Shown here piece after piece: positions 1-7,930 of a DNA stretch of 64,000 nucleotides; within the stretch, counting starts at the first letter, position 1, and each line of letters opens with the position of its first letter. The stretch comes from Leptolyngbya sp. FACHB-60 (GTDB lineage: Bacteria > Cyanobacteriota > Cyanobacteriia > Phormidesmidales > Phormidesmidaceae): positions 62,001 through 126,000 of the forward strand of contig NZ_JACJOX010000028.1 in NCBI RefSeq assembly GCF_014695775.1, given 5' to 3'. Position numbers and translations under genes: made by a program. The notes under the pieces were generated by a model. The model made no database searches. It worked only from the letters and a program-made list of their open reading frames with translations, and had not been told where the DNA came from.

Positions 1-164
1 CAGACCTGGCCAATCAGCTCAGCCGATTTTGGTTTGCTTCGGCGGCTGAGCACAGCGCTATGCGACGGGCCGTTCGAGCAGAGTTTGAGCAAAAATACAC
101 CGCCACCGCCAACTACAAAGCGTTGATAGATATTTACACTAAAGTGTGTTCAGTTGCGCACTAG
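1..164 (+). CDS. C-terminal fragment of a probable glycosyltransferase (truncated by window edge)
   Basis: An open frame read from base 3 runs to a TAG at 162-164 and gives 53 residues. It is acidic and aromatic-rich, ending with the pattern FEQKYTATANYKALIDIY. Tails of this kind (charged helix, then Y-x-x-L-x-x-IY) are common at the end of family-4 (GT-B) glycosyltransferases in cyanobacterial polysaccharide clusters. The next gene, a polysaccharide polymerase/ligase-like protein, starts 22 bases downstream, so the two are probably co-transcribed. The fragment is too short for a firm family call, and the catalytic part lies outside the window. Confidence 0.45.
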   Translation, partial: DLANQLSRFWFASAAEHSAMRRAVRAEFEQKYTATANYKALIDIYTKVCSVAH

Positions 165-186
165 GCTTAATCGTTAAGAGCAAGCT

Positions 187-1593
187 ATGACCTGTCCCTA
201 TCTCTATAAAAGTGCTACCCAGTCGGGTGTAGTCAGCAGTGCTACTCTGCTACTGATTGCTTTTTCGACAGTATTTTTTCCGCGTATTATCAGCTCGTTT
301 GGCGCTCCCTCGCCCATTAATTTTATTCACTTTTTAGTCGTTCCTGGTATCTGCCTATGGGCCTTGGTTAAGAGTTCGCCTAGCCGATCCAGTCGCGTTA
401 CTGTAAACCTGCTACTGATTGTGCTGTTTGCACTTTTACTTGTTGAATTTTTTAGTGCTTTTATTAACAGTGCCGCGTTTATTAATGTTGGTTTGTCGTA
501 CATGCTGCTGGCAGAGCCAGCTATGTTTTTGGCGGGCATGGTCGGATCAGAATTTGCAGAAAAAGATTTTGTTTTTTTTAGAGCGTGGATCATTAGATTT
601 TCGCTGATTAACCTGGCGATCGCGCTCATGCAGGCCGCTATGTTAGCAGCTGGCCTACTGCCGGTTAGTAGCATGAGTGTCCCTCAAGACAATATTCAAG
701 GCGTTTTCTACTTAACCGGCGGCGGTCACAACGTGTCTGCCTCGGTTTCTATGAGCTTTGCTATTTATTACTTGGTTAGTGCTCGCAATCCCTTTGGGGC
801 CAAAAAAGCCCCGATTTGGCTGATCTATACCCTTTTAGGAGCAGGCTTTTTTCAGCTGTTATACGCCGACTCTAAGCAGACAATGTTGGTTATTATGGCA
901 GCCTGGGGCATATTGGCAGCCACCAAGTTTAAAAAAATAGGCACACTGCTAAAGTATGCGATCGCCATTGGAGCCATTGTCTATTTTATGCTGTGGGCGA
1001 TCGACAACATCTCTCTGTTTAGAGCATTTGGCACCTGGCTAAGACCTGAGATATATGGAAGAGACGGCGTTGCTACACAGCTCAAGATTGCCGCTTTTCC
1101 AATCGTTACCTCGCACTACGATTCGCTATTGAACTGGTTTGTGGGGCTGGGCCCTGGCCACACCGTCAGCCGCCTGGGGGGCTGGATTTTGCCCGAATAC
1201 TGGTCTTTGCTTAGGCCTTTAGGGGCAACTATTCACCCCGCCAGCGGCGAAGCCTGGAATAGGGTCTCCTCTGTGTGGATTGGCTCTGCCTCCAGCATGT
1301 TTTCGCCCCTGTTTGGCTGGGCGGGCATTTGGGGAGATTTAGGCGTTCTCGGTCTGGGGGTATACCTGGCCATTGGCTACGTAGTTTGGAAAAAGCTATG
1401 CCTCGACGACTTCTCTCGCTTCACGCTGCTGTCGATTATGATGCACGGCTTAATCTTCAGCCAGATGGAAGAGCCAGGTTTTATGCTTCACTGCATGGCC
1501 CTTATCTTTCTGCGCTGGAAAGAACTAAAGTTTAAGGCATTAGAGCTTAGACCCCGATACTCCCAGGCACCTGCGATCGGGGCTTTAGGCTAA
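187..1593 (+). CDS. Polytopic membrane protein, O-antigen polymerase/ligase-like
   Basis: The 468-residue product is mostly hydrophobic, with about ten predicted membrane spans beginning near residue 18. A larger hydrophilic loop at about residues 285-385 contains glycine-rich and aromatic stretches (for example GLGPGHTVSRLGGW). A long loop late in a polytopic chain is the usual architecture of Wzy polymerases and WaaL-type ligases, which join or transfer polysaccharide repeat units at the outer face of the inner membrane. The ATG at 187 has only a weak purine stretch before it, and no better in-frame start is seen. It follows a glycosyltransferase tail and precedes an HpsJ/exosortase pair, which supports a role in exopolysaccharide or glycoprotein glycan assembly. 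Polymerase and ligase cannot be told apart here. Confidence 0.65.
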   Translation: MTCPYLYKSATQSGVVSSATLLLIAFSTVFFPRIISSFGAPSPINFIHFLVVPGICLWALVKSSPSRSSRVTVNLLLIVLFALLLVEFFSAFINSAAFINVGLSYMLLAEPAMFLAGMVGSEFAEKDFVFFRAWIIRFSLINLAIALMQAAMLAAGLLPVSSMSVPQDNIQGVFYLTGGGHNVSASVSMSFAIYYLVSARNPFGAKKAPIWLIYTLLGAGFFQLLYADSKQTMLVIMAAWGILAATKFKKIGTLLKYAIAIGAIVYFMLWAIDNISLFRAFGTWLRPEIYGRDGVATQLKIAAFPIVTSHYDSLLNWFVGLGPGHTVSRLGGWILPEYWSLLRPLGATIHPASGEAWNRVSSVWIGSASSMFSPLFGWAGIWGDLGVLGLGVYLAIGYVVWKKLCLDDFSRFTLLSIMMHGLIFSQMEEPGFMLHCMALIFLRWKELKFKALELRPRYSQAPAIGALG

Positions 1594-1744
1594 GCCCCTT
1601 AAAAGTGACAGCATAAATATAAATTTTCTGTGCAGCAAGCCCTTACCAACAATAAGCATCCGGTTTTCGCTACTGTCCGTAGAAAGCAGTAAGAGGGCCT
1701 CCTCCGTGCCCGCCAGCCAGTAGATCTATCAGTGTTTATTTGTT

Positions 1745-2353
1745 ATGACCAGCCTTTCCGGTTCTTCGGCGTTTGACTCTTTGCCTAGTCCGCCTGCGGT
1801 CAACCACATCTTTTTGATCGTTGGCCTGGCCTGCCTTCTTGGCTTTGTCATAAATCTTCTGACCGCTGCCCTTCCTCCCGACCTCATGGCCCTAGAGTGG
1901 CGGATTGGCTTTATGCAGCAGGTGAGCAGTCGCAGCGTTTCGCTATTTCTTGGTTTGGCTATGGTCGTCTACGGCAGCTTGACATGGCGGGTCCTGTCTC
2001 GCTATCTAGCGCTGGCTTGCCTGGTAGGGGGCATTTTGTTTCTGCTGTCGGGGGTAATTGTTATTCGCGATGGCTTAGTGCTGCAAAACCAGGCCCTTGG
2101 CACCATTGAGAGCGAGGCCACAGAAATCAGATCTCAGCTACAAACCGCTCAGGTTAATCCCAATCTACCCCCCGAAGTTACCCCTCAGCGGATTGGAGAA
2201 GCCCTGAGCCAGCTCGAGGTGCAGGCCGAAGCACTCAGTCAAAATGCTCGCAGCAGCGCCACTCAGTCAATGATGTCAATGCTGAGTACCCAGGTTGTCA
2301 CTGGTATAGGGCTGCTAGCGCTGGGCAGGGTTGCCATCAAGCACAATTCCTAG
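1745..2353 (+). CDS. HpsJ-like membrane protein, exosortase-associated (copy 1)
   Basis: This 202-residue protein has membrane spans at about residues 20-43, 63-80 and 83-105, a soluble helical segment at about 112-175 rich in Glu, Gln and Ala (probable coiled coil), and a final hydrophobic helix. This layout and the N-terminal pattern (FLIVGLACLLGFVINLLTA, then EWRIGFMQQVSSRSV) match the HpsJ family of hormogonium-polysaccharide and cyanoexosortase loci. The gene ends 31 bases before the exosortase start, so the two are likely one transcript. Its biochemical role is not established. A helper role for the exosortase or the polysaccharide machinery is inferred from neighbourhood. A second copy lies at 7931-8554. 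Confidence 0.7.
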   Translation: MTSLSGSSAFDSLPSPPAVNHIFLIVGLACLLGFVINLLTAALPPDLMALEWRIGFMQQVSSRSVSLFLGLAMVVYGSLTWRVLSRYLALACLVGGILFLLSGVIVIRDGLVLQNQALGTIESEATEIRSQLQTAQVNPNLPPEVTPQRIGEALSQLEVQAEALSQNARSSATQSMMSMLSTQVVTGIGLLALGRVAIKHNS

Positions 2354-2384
2354 AATTTTGGCTCTCTAAATGCGAAAGAGCTAG

Positions 2385-3377
2385 GTGAAGACGCAGATAG
2401 CGATCGCTCCTCTCCAGCTTCTTTACGGCACCGTAACGTTACTTACAACTATGGCCGCCCCCACCTTAAACCTCAAACCTCACCTACAAACTGCCTGGAG
2501 TTGGATAGCTGCTTTAGCTAAAGACTTCCACGGGCGTATTGTGCTATTAGGGCTGACGGTGGGGCTGATTTACCTGCCGGTGTGGTTGGGCTACTTAGTG
2601 CCAAGAGCCCTTAAAGGCAAAGTTGGCTGGTTCTTGGTGCTATGTATGTTGGGGTTAGCTGCTGCTGAACTGTGGAACCGCCGTTCTGTTCTTAAAGCCC
2701 TAAGAGCTTCTGAAGAAGATCGTCTGCTAGGGCAATTATTGATTGTGGGCGCAGCGGTGCTGTTTCCATTTTGTCGCTTTGCAATTTGGCCTCAGGCCTT
2801 TTTGTGGTTGGTAATTTTAGCGGGCATTGCTTGTAGCACCTGGGGAGTCAGCTTTTTTGGTCGGTTCATGGTACCTGCGGCTTTAATTGGCCTCACTACA
2901 TACCCGCGCATTGGTTTTATTTCTCGCTTTATCTGGGATTTTTTTGCCCCTTATCAGTTTTTAGAAATCAAGATGGCCGAGGTGAGCAGTGCGGCTATGC
3001 GGGCCATTGGTTTCCCGGCGGTGCAGGAGGGGGTTTTTATTACCTTTCCGGAAGGTGCAGTAGAAGTAGGCTGGGGTTGCAATGGGCTAGACATGGCTCT
3101 CTCTATTGCCGCCACCGGTTTTTTTATGGGAATTCTATACAAGCAAAAGCCACGCCAAATGGCAATGTTAATCGGCATTGCGGTACTCATTTCACTACTA
3201 TTCAATATTCCTAGACTTATGCTGGTCACCATTGCCCATGTGTATTGGGGTAAATGGTGGTTTGATTTTTGGCACGGTTTTTGGGGTGGTCAAATCTTTG
3301 TAGGCGTACTTCTCACCGCTTACTATTATGCCATGATGGCCTTGATCGAAAAATCCGATAAAAAGAGCAGAACATAA
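2385..3377 (+). CDS. Exosortase (cyanobacterial type)
   Basis: This 330-residue integral membrane protein has about eight spans. The exosortase catalytic signature is visible: Cys232 in EVGWGCNGLD, Arg277 in FNIPRLML and His297 in FWHGFWGG, each at or near a membrane edge in the last third. Exosortases are membrane transpeptidase-like enzymes that cut C-terminal sorting tails (PEP-CTERM, PTPA-CTERM) and are thought to pass the protein to a surface glycan or lipid. The start used is GTG at 2385 with a GAAAGAG stretch 5 bases upstream; ATG at 2451 (residue 23) is a reasonable alternative. An HpsJ-like gene lies upstream and a PTPA-CTERM protein directly downstream, which is a coherent sorting cassette. 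The cyanoexosortase subfamily (A, B or C) needs an HMM comparison. Confidence 0.9.
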   Translation: MKTQIAIAPLQLLYGTVTLLTTMAAPTLNLKPHLQTAWSWIAALAKDFHGRIVLLGLTVGLIYLPVWLGYLVPRALKGKVGWFLVLCMLGLAAAELWNRRSVLKALRASEEDRLLGQLLIVGAAVLFPFCRFAIWPQAFLWLVILAGIACSTWGVSFFGRFMVPAALIGLTTYPRIGFISRFIWDFFAPYQFLEIKMAEVSSAAMRAIGFPAVQEGVFITFPEGAVEVGWGCNGLDMALSIAATGFFMGILYKQKPRQMAMLIGIAVLISLLFNIPRLMLVTIAHVYWGKWWFDFWHGFWGGQIFVGVLLTAYYYAMMALIEKSDKKSRT

Positions 3378-3652
3378 CACCAGTTCTATTTCTAATGCCG
3401 TTGTGTTTTTTATATAAATTTGAATTTTTACTTATTAAAATTATGCTTTATATCCTATACTTGTTTCAGGGAACACAACCGTATAAGTTCAACCTTCTAT
3501 GGTTTCAAATGCTACCATGAGCTTTGCCAAAGGCTTTTTTGGATGTACCTAAAGTCTTATACATCCATTACTTAACTCAGGAATCATTGCTCTACCGATA
3601 TTTTGGCTTTCATTCTAAAAGCTTGTCTTGAAAGTAATTCGCACGAACAGCA

Positions 3653-4357
3653 ATGAACAGAAATTTTATCAATTCCGGAATGATGCTGGCCACCGTTTTG
3701 GGAGCTGCCGTGGTTGTGGCATCTGCACCCGCACATGCATTTTCTTTTACCTTAGAAGGGAGTGATAATGTCGGCTCAAATCCACTTAAGGTTTTGGTAG
3801 ATATCACGCAATTGGGCGGCAATATCCAATATAAGGTAGACATTCTGCCAGAAACCGTTAATAGTACGAATAACATTGGTGACCTGCGCGGATTCTTCTT
3901 CGATGTTGCCGATGAATCTTTGTTGTCGCTTTTGAAAATTGTTAATAGCAGTCGGGCTATTTATAATGAAACGTTTAGTGCTAATAATGTCATCAACTTA
4001 GGGCAAGGCGTCAACTTTAATCCTGATCCTGGCAAGCCAGCTGTTGCTCGCTTTGATGCTGGCTTTCGGATCGGTGAAAATGGTACTGGTGTTAAAGGCG
4101 CTGACGATATCCGCAGCATTATGTTTGAGGTTGCCCGTACAGATGGACTTGCTTTGAGCCTGAGTGATTTTGACCGCAAGGTTTTGCGAGTTGGAGTTCG
4201 TGCTACCTCTGTTGGCCCTGAAGACGGTGTCCGTGGTGGTAGTAGTGGCAAGATTGTGGGAGAGGTTCCTACTCCTGCACTGCTGCCTGGTTTGATTGGC
4301 TTAGGTGTAGCTGCTCTACGCAAAAAGCAAGAGAACGAAGTTGCGGAAGAGGTTTAA
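3653..4357 (+). CDS. Secreted PTPA-CTERM protein, probable exosortase substrate
   Basis: The 234-residue precursor has a Sec signal peptide (residues 1-29, ending APAHA before Phe30). A soluble beta-rich domain covers about 30-200. A tripartite C-terminal sorting signal follows: PTPA at 206-209, a short hydrophobic helix (LLPGLIGLGVAAL), then a basic pair (RKK) and an acidic tail. This is the PTPA-CTERM form of the PEP-CTERM signals cut by cyanobacterial exosortases. Its gene starts 275 bases after the exosortase stop and is followed by strong hairpins, so it is probably its own transcript. The acidic tail after RKK (QENEVAEEV) is longer than the few residues usual for these signals. The function of the mature domain is unknown; a surface or matrix role is inferred. 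Confidence 0.85.
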   Translation: MNRNFINSGMMLATVLGAAVVVASAPAHAFSFTLEGSDNVGSNPLKVLVDITQLGGNIQYKVDILPETVNSTNNIGDLRGFFFDVADESLLSLLKIVNSSRAIYNETFSANNVINLGQGVNFNPDPGKPAVARFDAGFRIGENGTGVKGADDIRSIMFEVARTDGLALSLSDFDRKVLRVGVRATSVGPEDGVRGGSSGKIVGEVPTPALLPGLIGLGVAALRKKQENEVAEEV

Positions 4358-4402
4358 TACTAAATCCGAATCACATAACCCCGATTCCCAAAAGGCCAAG
4401 CC

Positions 4403-4424
4403 GTAGGGGCGAATTGCATTCGCC
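4403..4424. repeat. Dispersed cyanobacterial palindrome (GTAGGGGCGAAT...ATTCGCC type)
   Basis: The sequence GTAGGGGCGAAT, a TGC spacer, then ATTCGCC forms a 7-bp perfect inverted repeat. Short palindromes of this wording recur between genes in many filamentous cyanobacteria and are thought to be remnants of small non-autonomous repeats. Only one good copy was noticed here. It sits between the PTPA-CTERM stop and the terminator hairpins. Confidence 0.5.
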
Positions 4425-4503
4425 TTACTGAGTCGGGGGCAACTAAGCAGGATCTGGTATAACCTCTTTTTGCTTTATCCTGCCTGAAAGTCAATTACTC
4501 TCC

Positions 4504-4539
4504 AAAGTGATATCTCTTCTCAAGAAGAGATATCACTTT
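4504..4539 (+). terminator. Strong hairpin downstream of the PTPA-CTERM gene
   Basis: A 17-base arm (AAAGTGATATCTCTTCT) is followed after 2 bases by its perfect reverse complement, ending in CACTTTT. Allowing for the minimum loop, this is about 15 paired bases. It lies 147 bases after the PTPA-CTERM stop and is followed by a short T stretch, which fits a factor-independent terminator or RNA-stabilising hairpin. Confidence 0.65.
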
Positions 4540-4547
4540 TCTATATA

Positions 4548-4580
4548 GTTAACCTTTCGGTTAACTGGAAAAGTTTTTTT
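4548..4580 (+). terminator. Second small hairpin followed by a T-run
   Basis: GTTAACC and GGTTAAC pair around a TTTC loop (4548-4565). A run of seven T residues follows 9 bases later. It could be a back-up terminator behind the hairpin at 4504-4539. The stem is only 7 bp, so the call is tentative. Confidence 0.4.
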
Positions 4581-5137
4581 GGCCTCCTAAGTATTTGAGG
4601 ACGGATTTTGGAGTAGCCTAAAAAGAAAAATGGTAGGTAACTTTACGGAAGACGAAAAAAGTTTGTAAAGTTAAGGTATGGTTGTTGGGGTGATTGAGTA
4701 ATTAAACGTTCGTTTTTACAGCATACTCAGCACATTGGGTATTGCCTCAAGAGCATATCTACCAATCTTTTTCGGCCGTCTTTTTCTCTTGTTCAACGTT
4801 TCTCTGTTTTTGAGCATAGCTAATTCTGGCTTTAAGGCTACGTTGTTTTTCTTTCAAGATATATGAGAGCTGTGTCTTATGTGTCTTGCACACAGGATCT
4901 TAGTAGTAAGCCACTCTGCAAACGGCTGATGTATTGCACTATTCCTGAAGTGCTTGCAAAAGCTGTTTCCTAGAAAGATGCTGCCAATTAGATAATGCTT
5001 TAGAAGCTTTGGATCATAGCACGCGAGTAACTACAAAACCTAAAACGGAGACCAATTTGGCAACGGAACCTCAATCATCTTGAGGCTCTAGAACAAGGCT
5101 TGAGACGGCATTTGCCCCCTGTAGTCTGGAGATATAA

Positions 5138-7714
5138 ATGACGACTCAAAGTGTTCCTTCCCTAGTCAAGGGTATTGTTTTTCTAGATGACTCGGTTGCT
5201 GATGCAGACACACTGCTGGAGGGGCTTAACCCTAACCTCGGCGTTATTTTTCTCGACTCTGCCCAAAATGGCATAACTCAAATCACTAATGCCTTGGAAT
5301 TGTTTTCTGGCTTAGAGAGCATCCATATCATTTCCCATGGTGAAGCAGGCGGTTTGACGTTAGGTTCAACCGATCTCAACAACAACACTCTAGACAGCTA
5401 CGGCAGCTACCTAACCCAATGGCAAAAGGCCATGACCAGCACAGCAGATATTTTGCTGTATGGCTGCAATGTAGGATTTAGCCCCAGCGGTAAAAACTTT
5501 GTCGATCGCTTGAGTCAGTGGACCAAGGCAGATATTGCGGCCTCTGACGATATTACTGGCAGCGCAGGTGACTGGGATTTTGAGCTGGTTACTGGCTCCA
5601 TTGAAGCAACTCTAGCGGTAGGTGCAGAGGCTCAGGCAAGCTATGCCAGCAACTTGAATATTATTACCGTGACTAGCTCAGCCGACAGTGGAGCTGGTTC
5701 TTTGCGGGCGGCTGTTGCCGCGGCCCCTGCCGGTAGCATTATTCGCTTTGCCTCTACCCTGGCTAACAAGACTATTGCCCTAACCAGCGGTGAGATATTT
5801 CTTCAGCAGGATATAACGATTGATGCAACCGGAGTTGCCAATCTAACTATCAGCGGCAGCAACAAGAGCAGAATGTTTCAGGTGGGAACATCTCAAAAAG
5901 CAGTTAGCGCTACGTTTAAGAACCTTACCCTGATCAATGGTAATGCCCAGGGTACTCAGGTACCCGGCATGGGAGGTGCTGTTAATTCAGCAAATTTCTG
6001 CACGGTTACTCTGATGGACTGCCGGCTCAATAACAACAAAGCTGAGCGCGGTGGAGCCTTGCAAACGGGTTCGGGAGCTAAGGTCACTATTCTTGGTAGT
6101 AGCTTCGATGGCAACGACGGTACGCTCACCAATAATGGTAAAAGTGGGGGCGCGATTTCTACTAATAGTGCTGGTGGGGCTGGCGGCACAGGATTTTTAA
6201 CGGTTGAAAACTCCCGATTCACCAATAACCGGGGATTTAACGGTGGCGCTATCTATGACATTTCCACCCCAACCACCATCAGAAACTCTGTGTTCACTAA
6301 CAACACAGCCATAGGCGAAGGGGGGGGAGCGATCTTCACCGATGGAGCTGGCCCCAGCGGGCCGGGAACCGTGAGCGGCGGCACTATTCGCATTGAGGGA
6401 AGTTGGTTTGAAGGCAACAAAGCCAAAAGTGGCGGCGGTGCTCTCTATATTTGGGGCTATGGCAGTGACAAGTTGGTGGTTAAGGACAGCACGCTGGTCG
6501 GCAATACCGTATCTTTAGGCGCCACCAATCTGGCTCGTGGGGGTGGTTTAGAGGTCAATGGCGGTCAGGTGACACTGCAAAATATCTCTGTCGCCAACAA
6601 TGCGGCTGAAAAGCAAGGGGGTGGCCTGTGGGTGCAGACCAGTTTGCCGGTCGATATTACCAACAGCACTTTCTCAAGTAATCGGGTTAACCAAGATGCT
6701 GGTGGTGCCATGTTCTTAAATACGGACGCTTTAACACCGGTCAAAATCACCAATTCCACCATTGTCAACAACTTTGCTGGACGCGCTAATGGGGCGCTGT
6801 GGATGAACGGCAGCAACAAAGACTCAATTACACTACGTAACTCGATTGTCGCTTTTAATAAAGCGGTTGACACGAGGCAGAACCAAGTCGGCTACACTCC
6901 CCGCGATGGCGGCGGCAATATTGAGTTTCCAGCGCCGGTAAATTCTGGCCCGCGTGTGGCTGCCAACAGTCGTATGGTTGATCCACTGCTGGGGCCGCTA
7001 ATGAAGATTGGCGATGACCTGGTACATCCGCTGCTATCTGGTAGCCCAGCGATTAACACGGGCGTGAAAGGTACTGGCGTACCCACTCAAGACCAGCGCC
7101 AGTTTACTCGTGACTCTTTACCCGACGTAGGAGCTTTTGAACGGGGCGGGTTACTAGCTTATGGCGGTAGCGGTAACGATATGCTTTTGGGCAATTCAGC
7201 AATCAATAGTTTTTCTGGGAGCAGCGGCAACGATACCCTTTTGGGGCTAGGTGGAGCCGACACGCTAACTGGTGGTACTGGGGCCGATCGCATCGTCTAT
7301 ACCGGGCGATCGCAGGCTGAGGCCTTTAGCCAGTCAACTCTAGCGTCGCTCGATCGCATTGTGGGCTTTGATGCTACCCAGGGCGATCGCATTCAGCTCG
7401 ACTACAACAACAATTTGCTCACCTCTGAGCGGCCAGTGGGCCTATTTAATGCTGGCTTGAAGACCGGCACGACTTTAGATCAGGCCGCTCTGGCCGCCTA
7501 CCAAGATAAAAATCAAGCCTCTAGTGGAGCACAAGCCATGGCGGCAAACCAGGCGGTGTTTTTCCGCTGGGGAGCCCGCACGTTTCTATCGGTTAACGAC
7601 GGTAATGCTGCCTTTTCTAAAGGCACAGACCTAGTGGCCGAAGTCACGGGCCTACGCATGGCCGGGAGTGATTCTACCGCTGGGACTTTAACGGTGACCA
7701 ACTATTTCGCGTAA
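5138..7714 (+). CDS. Large surface protein: DUF4347 domain, parallel beta-helix, RTX repeats
   Basis: The 858-residue protein has no Sec signal. Residues about 12-164 are a DUF4347 domain with His67 in HIISHG and Cys110 in LLYGCNVG, a spacing and context like the His/Cys dyad of caspase-clan peptidases. Residues about 180-640 are Asn/Gly-rich repeats (NNKAERGGAL, NNRGFNGGAI and similar) typical of right-handed parallel beta-helices. They end in a choice-of-anchor-Q-like segment (SPAINTG ... LPDVGAFE, about 632-670). Residues about 675-718 are calcium-binding RTX nonapeptides (GGSGNDMLLG, GGADTLTGGTGAD), followed by a C-terminal RTX-associated domain. RTX tails usually mark type I secretion, but no such transporter is in the window. 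The gene stands alone between an exosortase substrate and an HpsJ-like gene. Peptidase activity is an inference. Confidence 0.85.
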   Translation: MTTQSVPSLVKGIVFLDDSVADADTLLEGLNPNLGVIFLDSAQNGITQITNALELFSGLESIHIISHGEAGGLTLGSTDLNNNTLDSYGSYLTQWQKAMTSTADILLYGCNVGFSPSGKNFVDRLSQWTKADIAASDDITGSAGDWDFELVTGSIEATLAVGAEAQASYASNLNIITVTSSADSGAGSLRAAVAAAPAGSIIRFASTLANKTIALTSGEIFLQQDITIDATGVANLTISGSNKSRMFQVGTSQKAVSATFKNLTLINGNAQGTQVPGMGGAVNSANFCTVTLMDCRLNNNKAERGGALQTGSGAKVTILGSSFDGNDGTLTNNGKSGGAISTNSAGGAGGTGFLTVENSRFTNNRGFNGGAIYDISTPTTIRNSVFTNNTAIGEGGGAIFTDGAGPSGPGTVSGGTIRIEGSWFEGNKAKSGGGALYIWGYGSDKLVVKDSTLVGNTVSLGATNLARGGGLEVNGGQVTLQNISVANNAAEKQGGGLWVQTSLPVDITNSTFSSNRVNQDAGGAMFLNTDALTPVKITNSTIVNNFAGRANGALWMNGSNKDSITLRNSIVAFNKAVDTRQNQVGYTPRDGGGNIEFPAPVNSGPRVAANSRMVDPLLGPLMKIGDDLVHPLLSGSPAINTGVKGTGVPTQDQRQFTRDSLPDVGAFERGGLLAYGGSGNDMLLGNSAINSFSGSSGNDTLLGLGGADTLTGGTGADRIVYTGRSQAEAFSQSTLASLDRIVGFDATQGDRIQLDYNNNLLTSERPVGLFNAGLKTGTTLDQAALAAYQDKNQASSGAQAMAANQAVFFRWGARTFLSVNDGNAAFSKGTDLVAEVTGLRMAGSDSTAGTLTVTNYFA

Positions 7715-7740
7715 AACGACGCTCTTTAACCAGTAAGCCT

Positions 7741-7772
7741 GCAAAGCCCCGGCCATACGGCCGGGGCTTTGC
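7741..7772 (+). terminator. GC-rich terminator hairpin after the DUF4347 gene
   Basis: A perfect 14-bp stem (GCAAAGCCCCGGCC with GGCCGGGGCTTTGC) closes an ATAC loop 26 bases after the stop codon. It is strong but lacks a following T-run, so it may act as an RNA 3'-end stabiliser as much as a classical terminator. It separates the DUF4347 transcript from the second HpsJ-like gene. Confidence 0.7.
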
Positions 7773-7930
7773 AGATCAGGGCGGCCTAATTATAAACATC
7801 CAGTGAAGTTAGATAAAACTGGGCGGAAACCACCGTCATTCCCTGAATAGGGTTGAAGTAAGCCTGTACCCTGGCAGGGGTGAGCGTGCGCTCCACCCTA
7901 GCAAGCATTTATTGATCCGGAGTTTTATCT

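Larger units (their letters stand above)
4358..5137 (+). other. 780-bp non-coding region upstream of the DUF4347 surface protein
   Basis: No convincing reading frame lies between the PTPA-CTERM gene and the DUF4347 gene. The stretch holds a dispersed palindrome (4403-4424), two hairpins (4504-4539 and 4548-4565), and a possible 8-bp stem (AACTTTAC at about 4638 with GTAAAGTT ending at about 4671). A clear GGAG lies 8 bases before the ATG at 5138. The region is AT-richer than its neighbours. Most of it is probably promoter and long 5' leader for the 858-residue protein, but no confident -35/-10 pair was identified. Confidence 0.5.
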
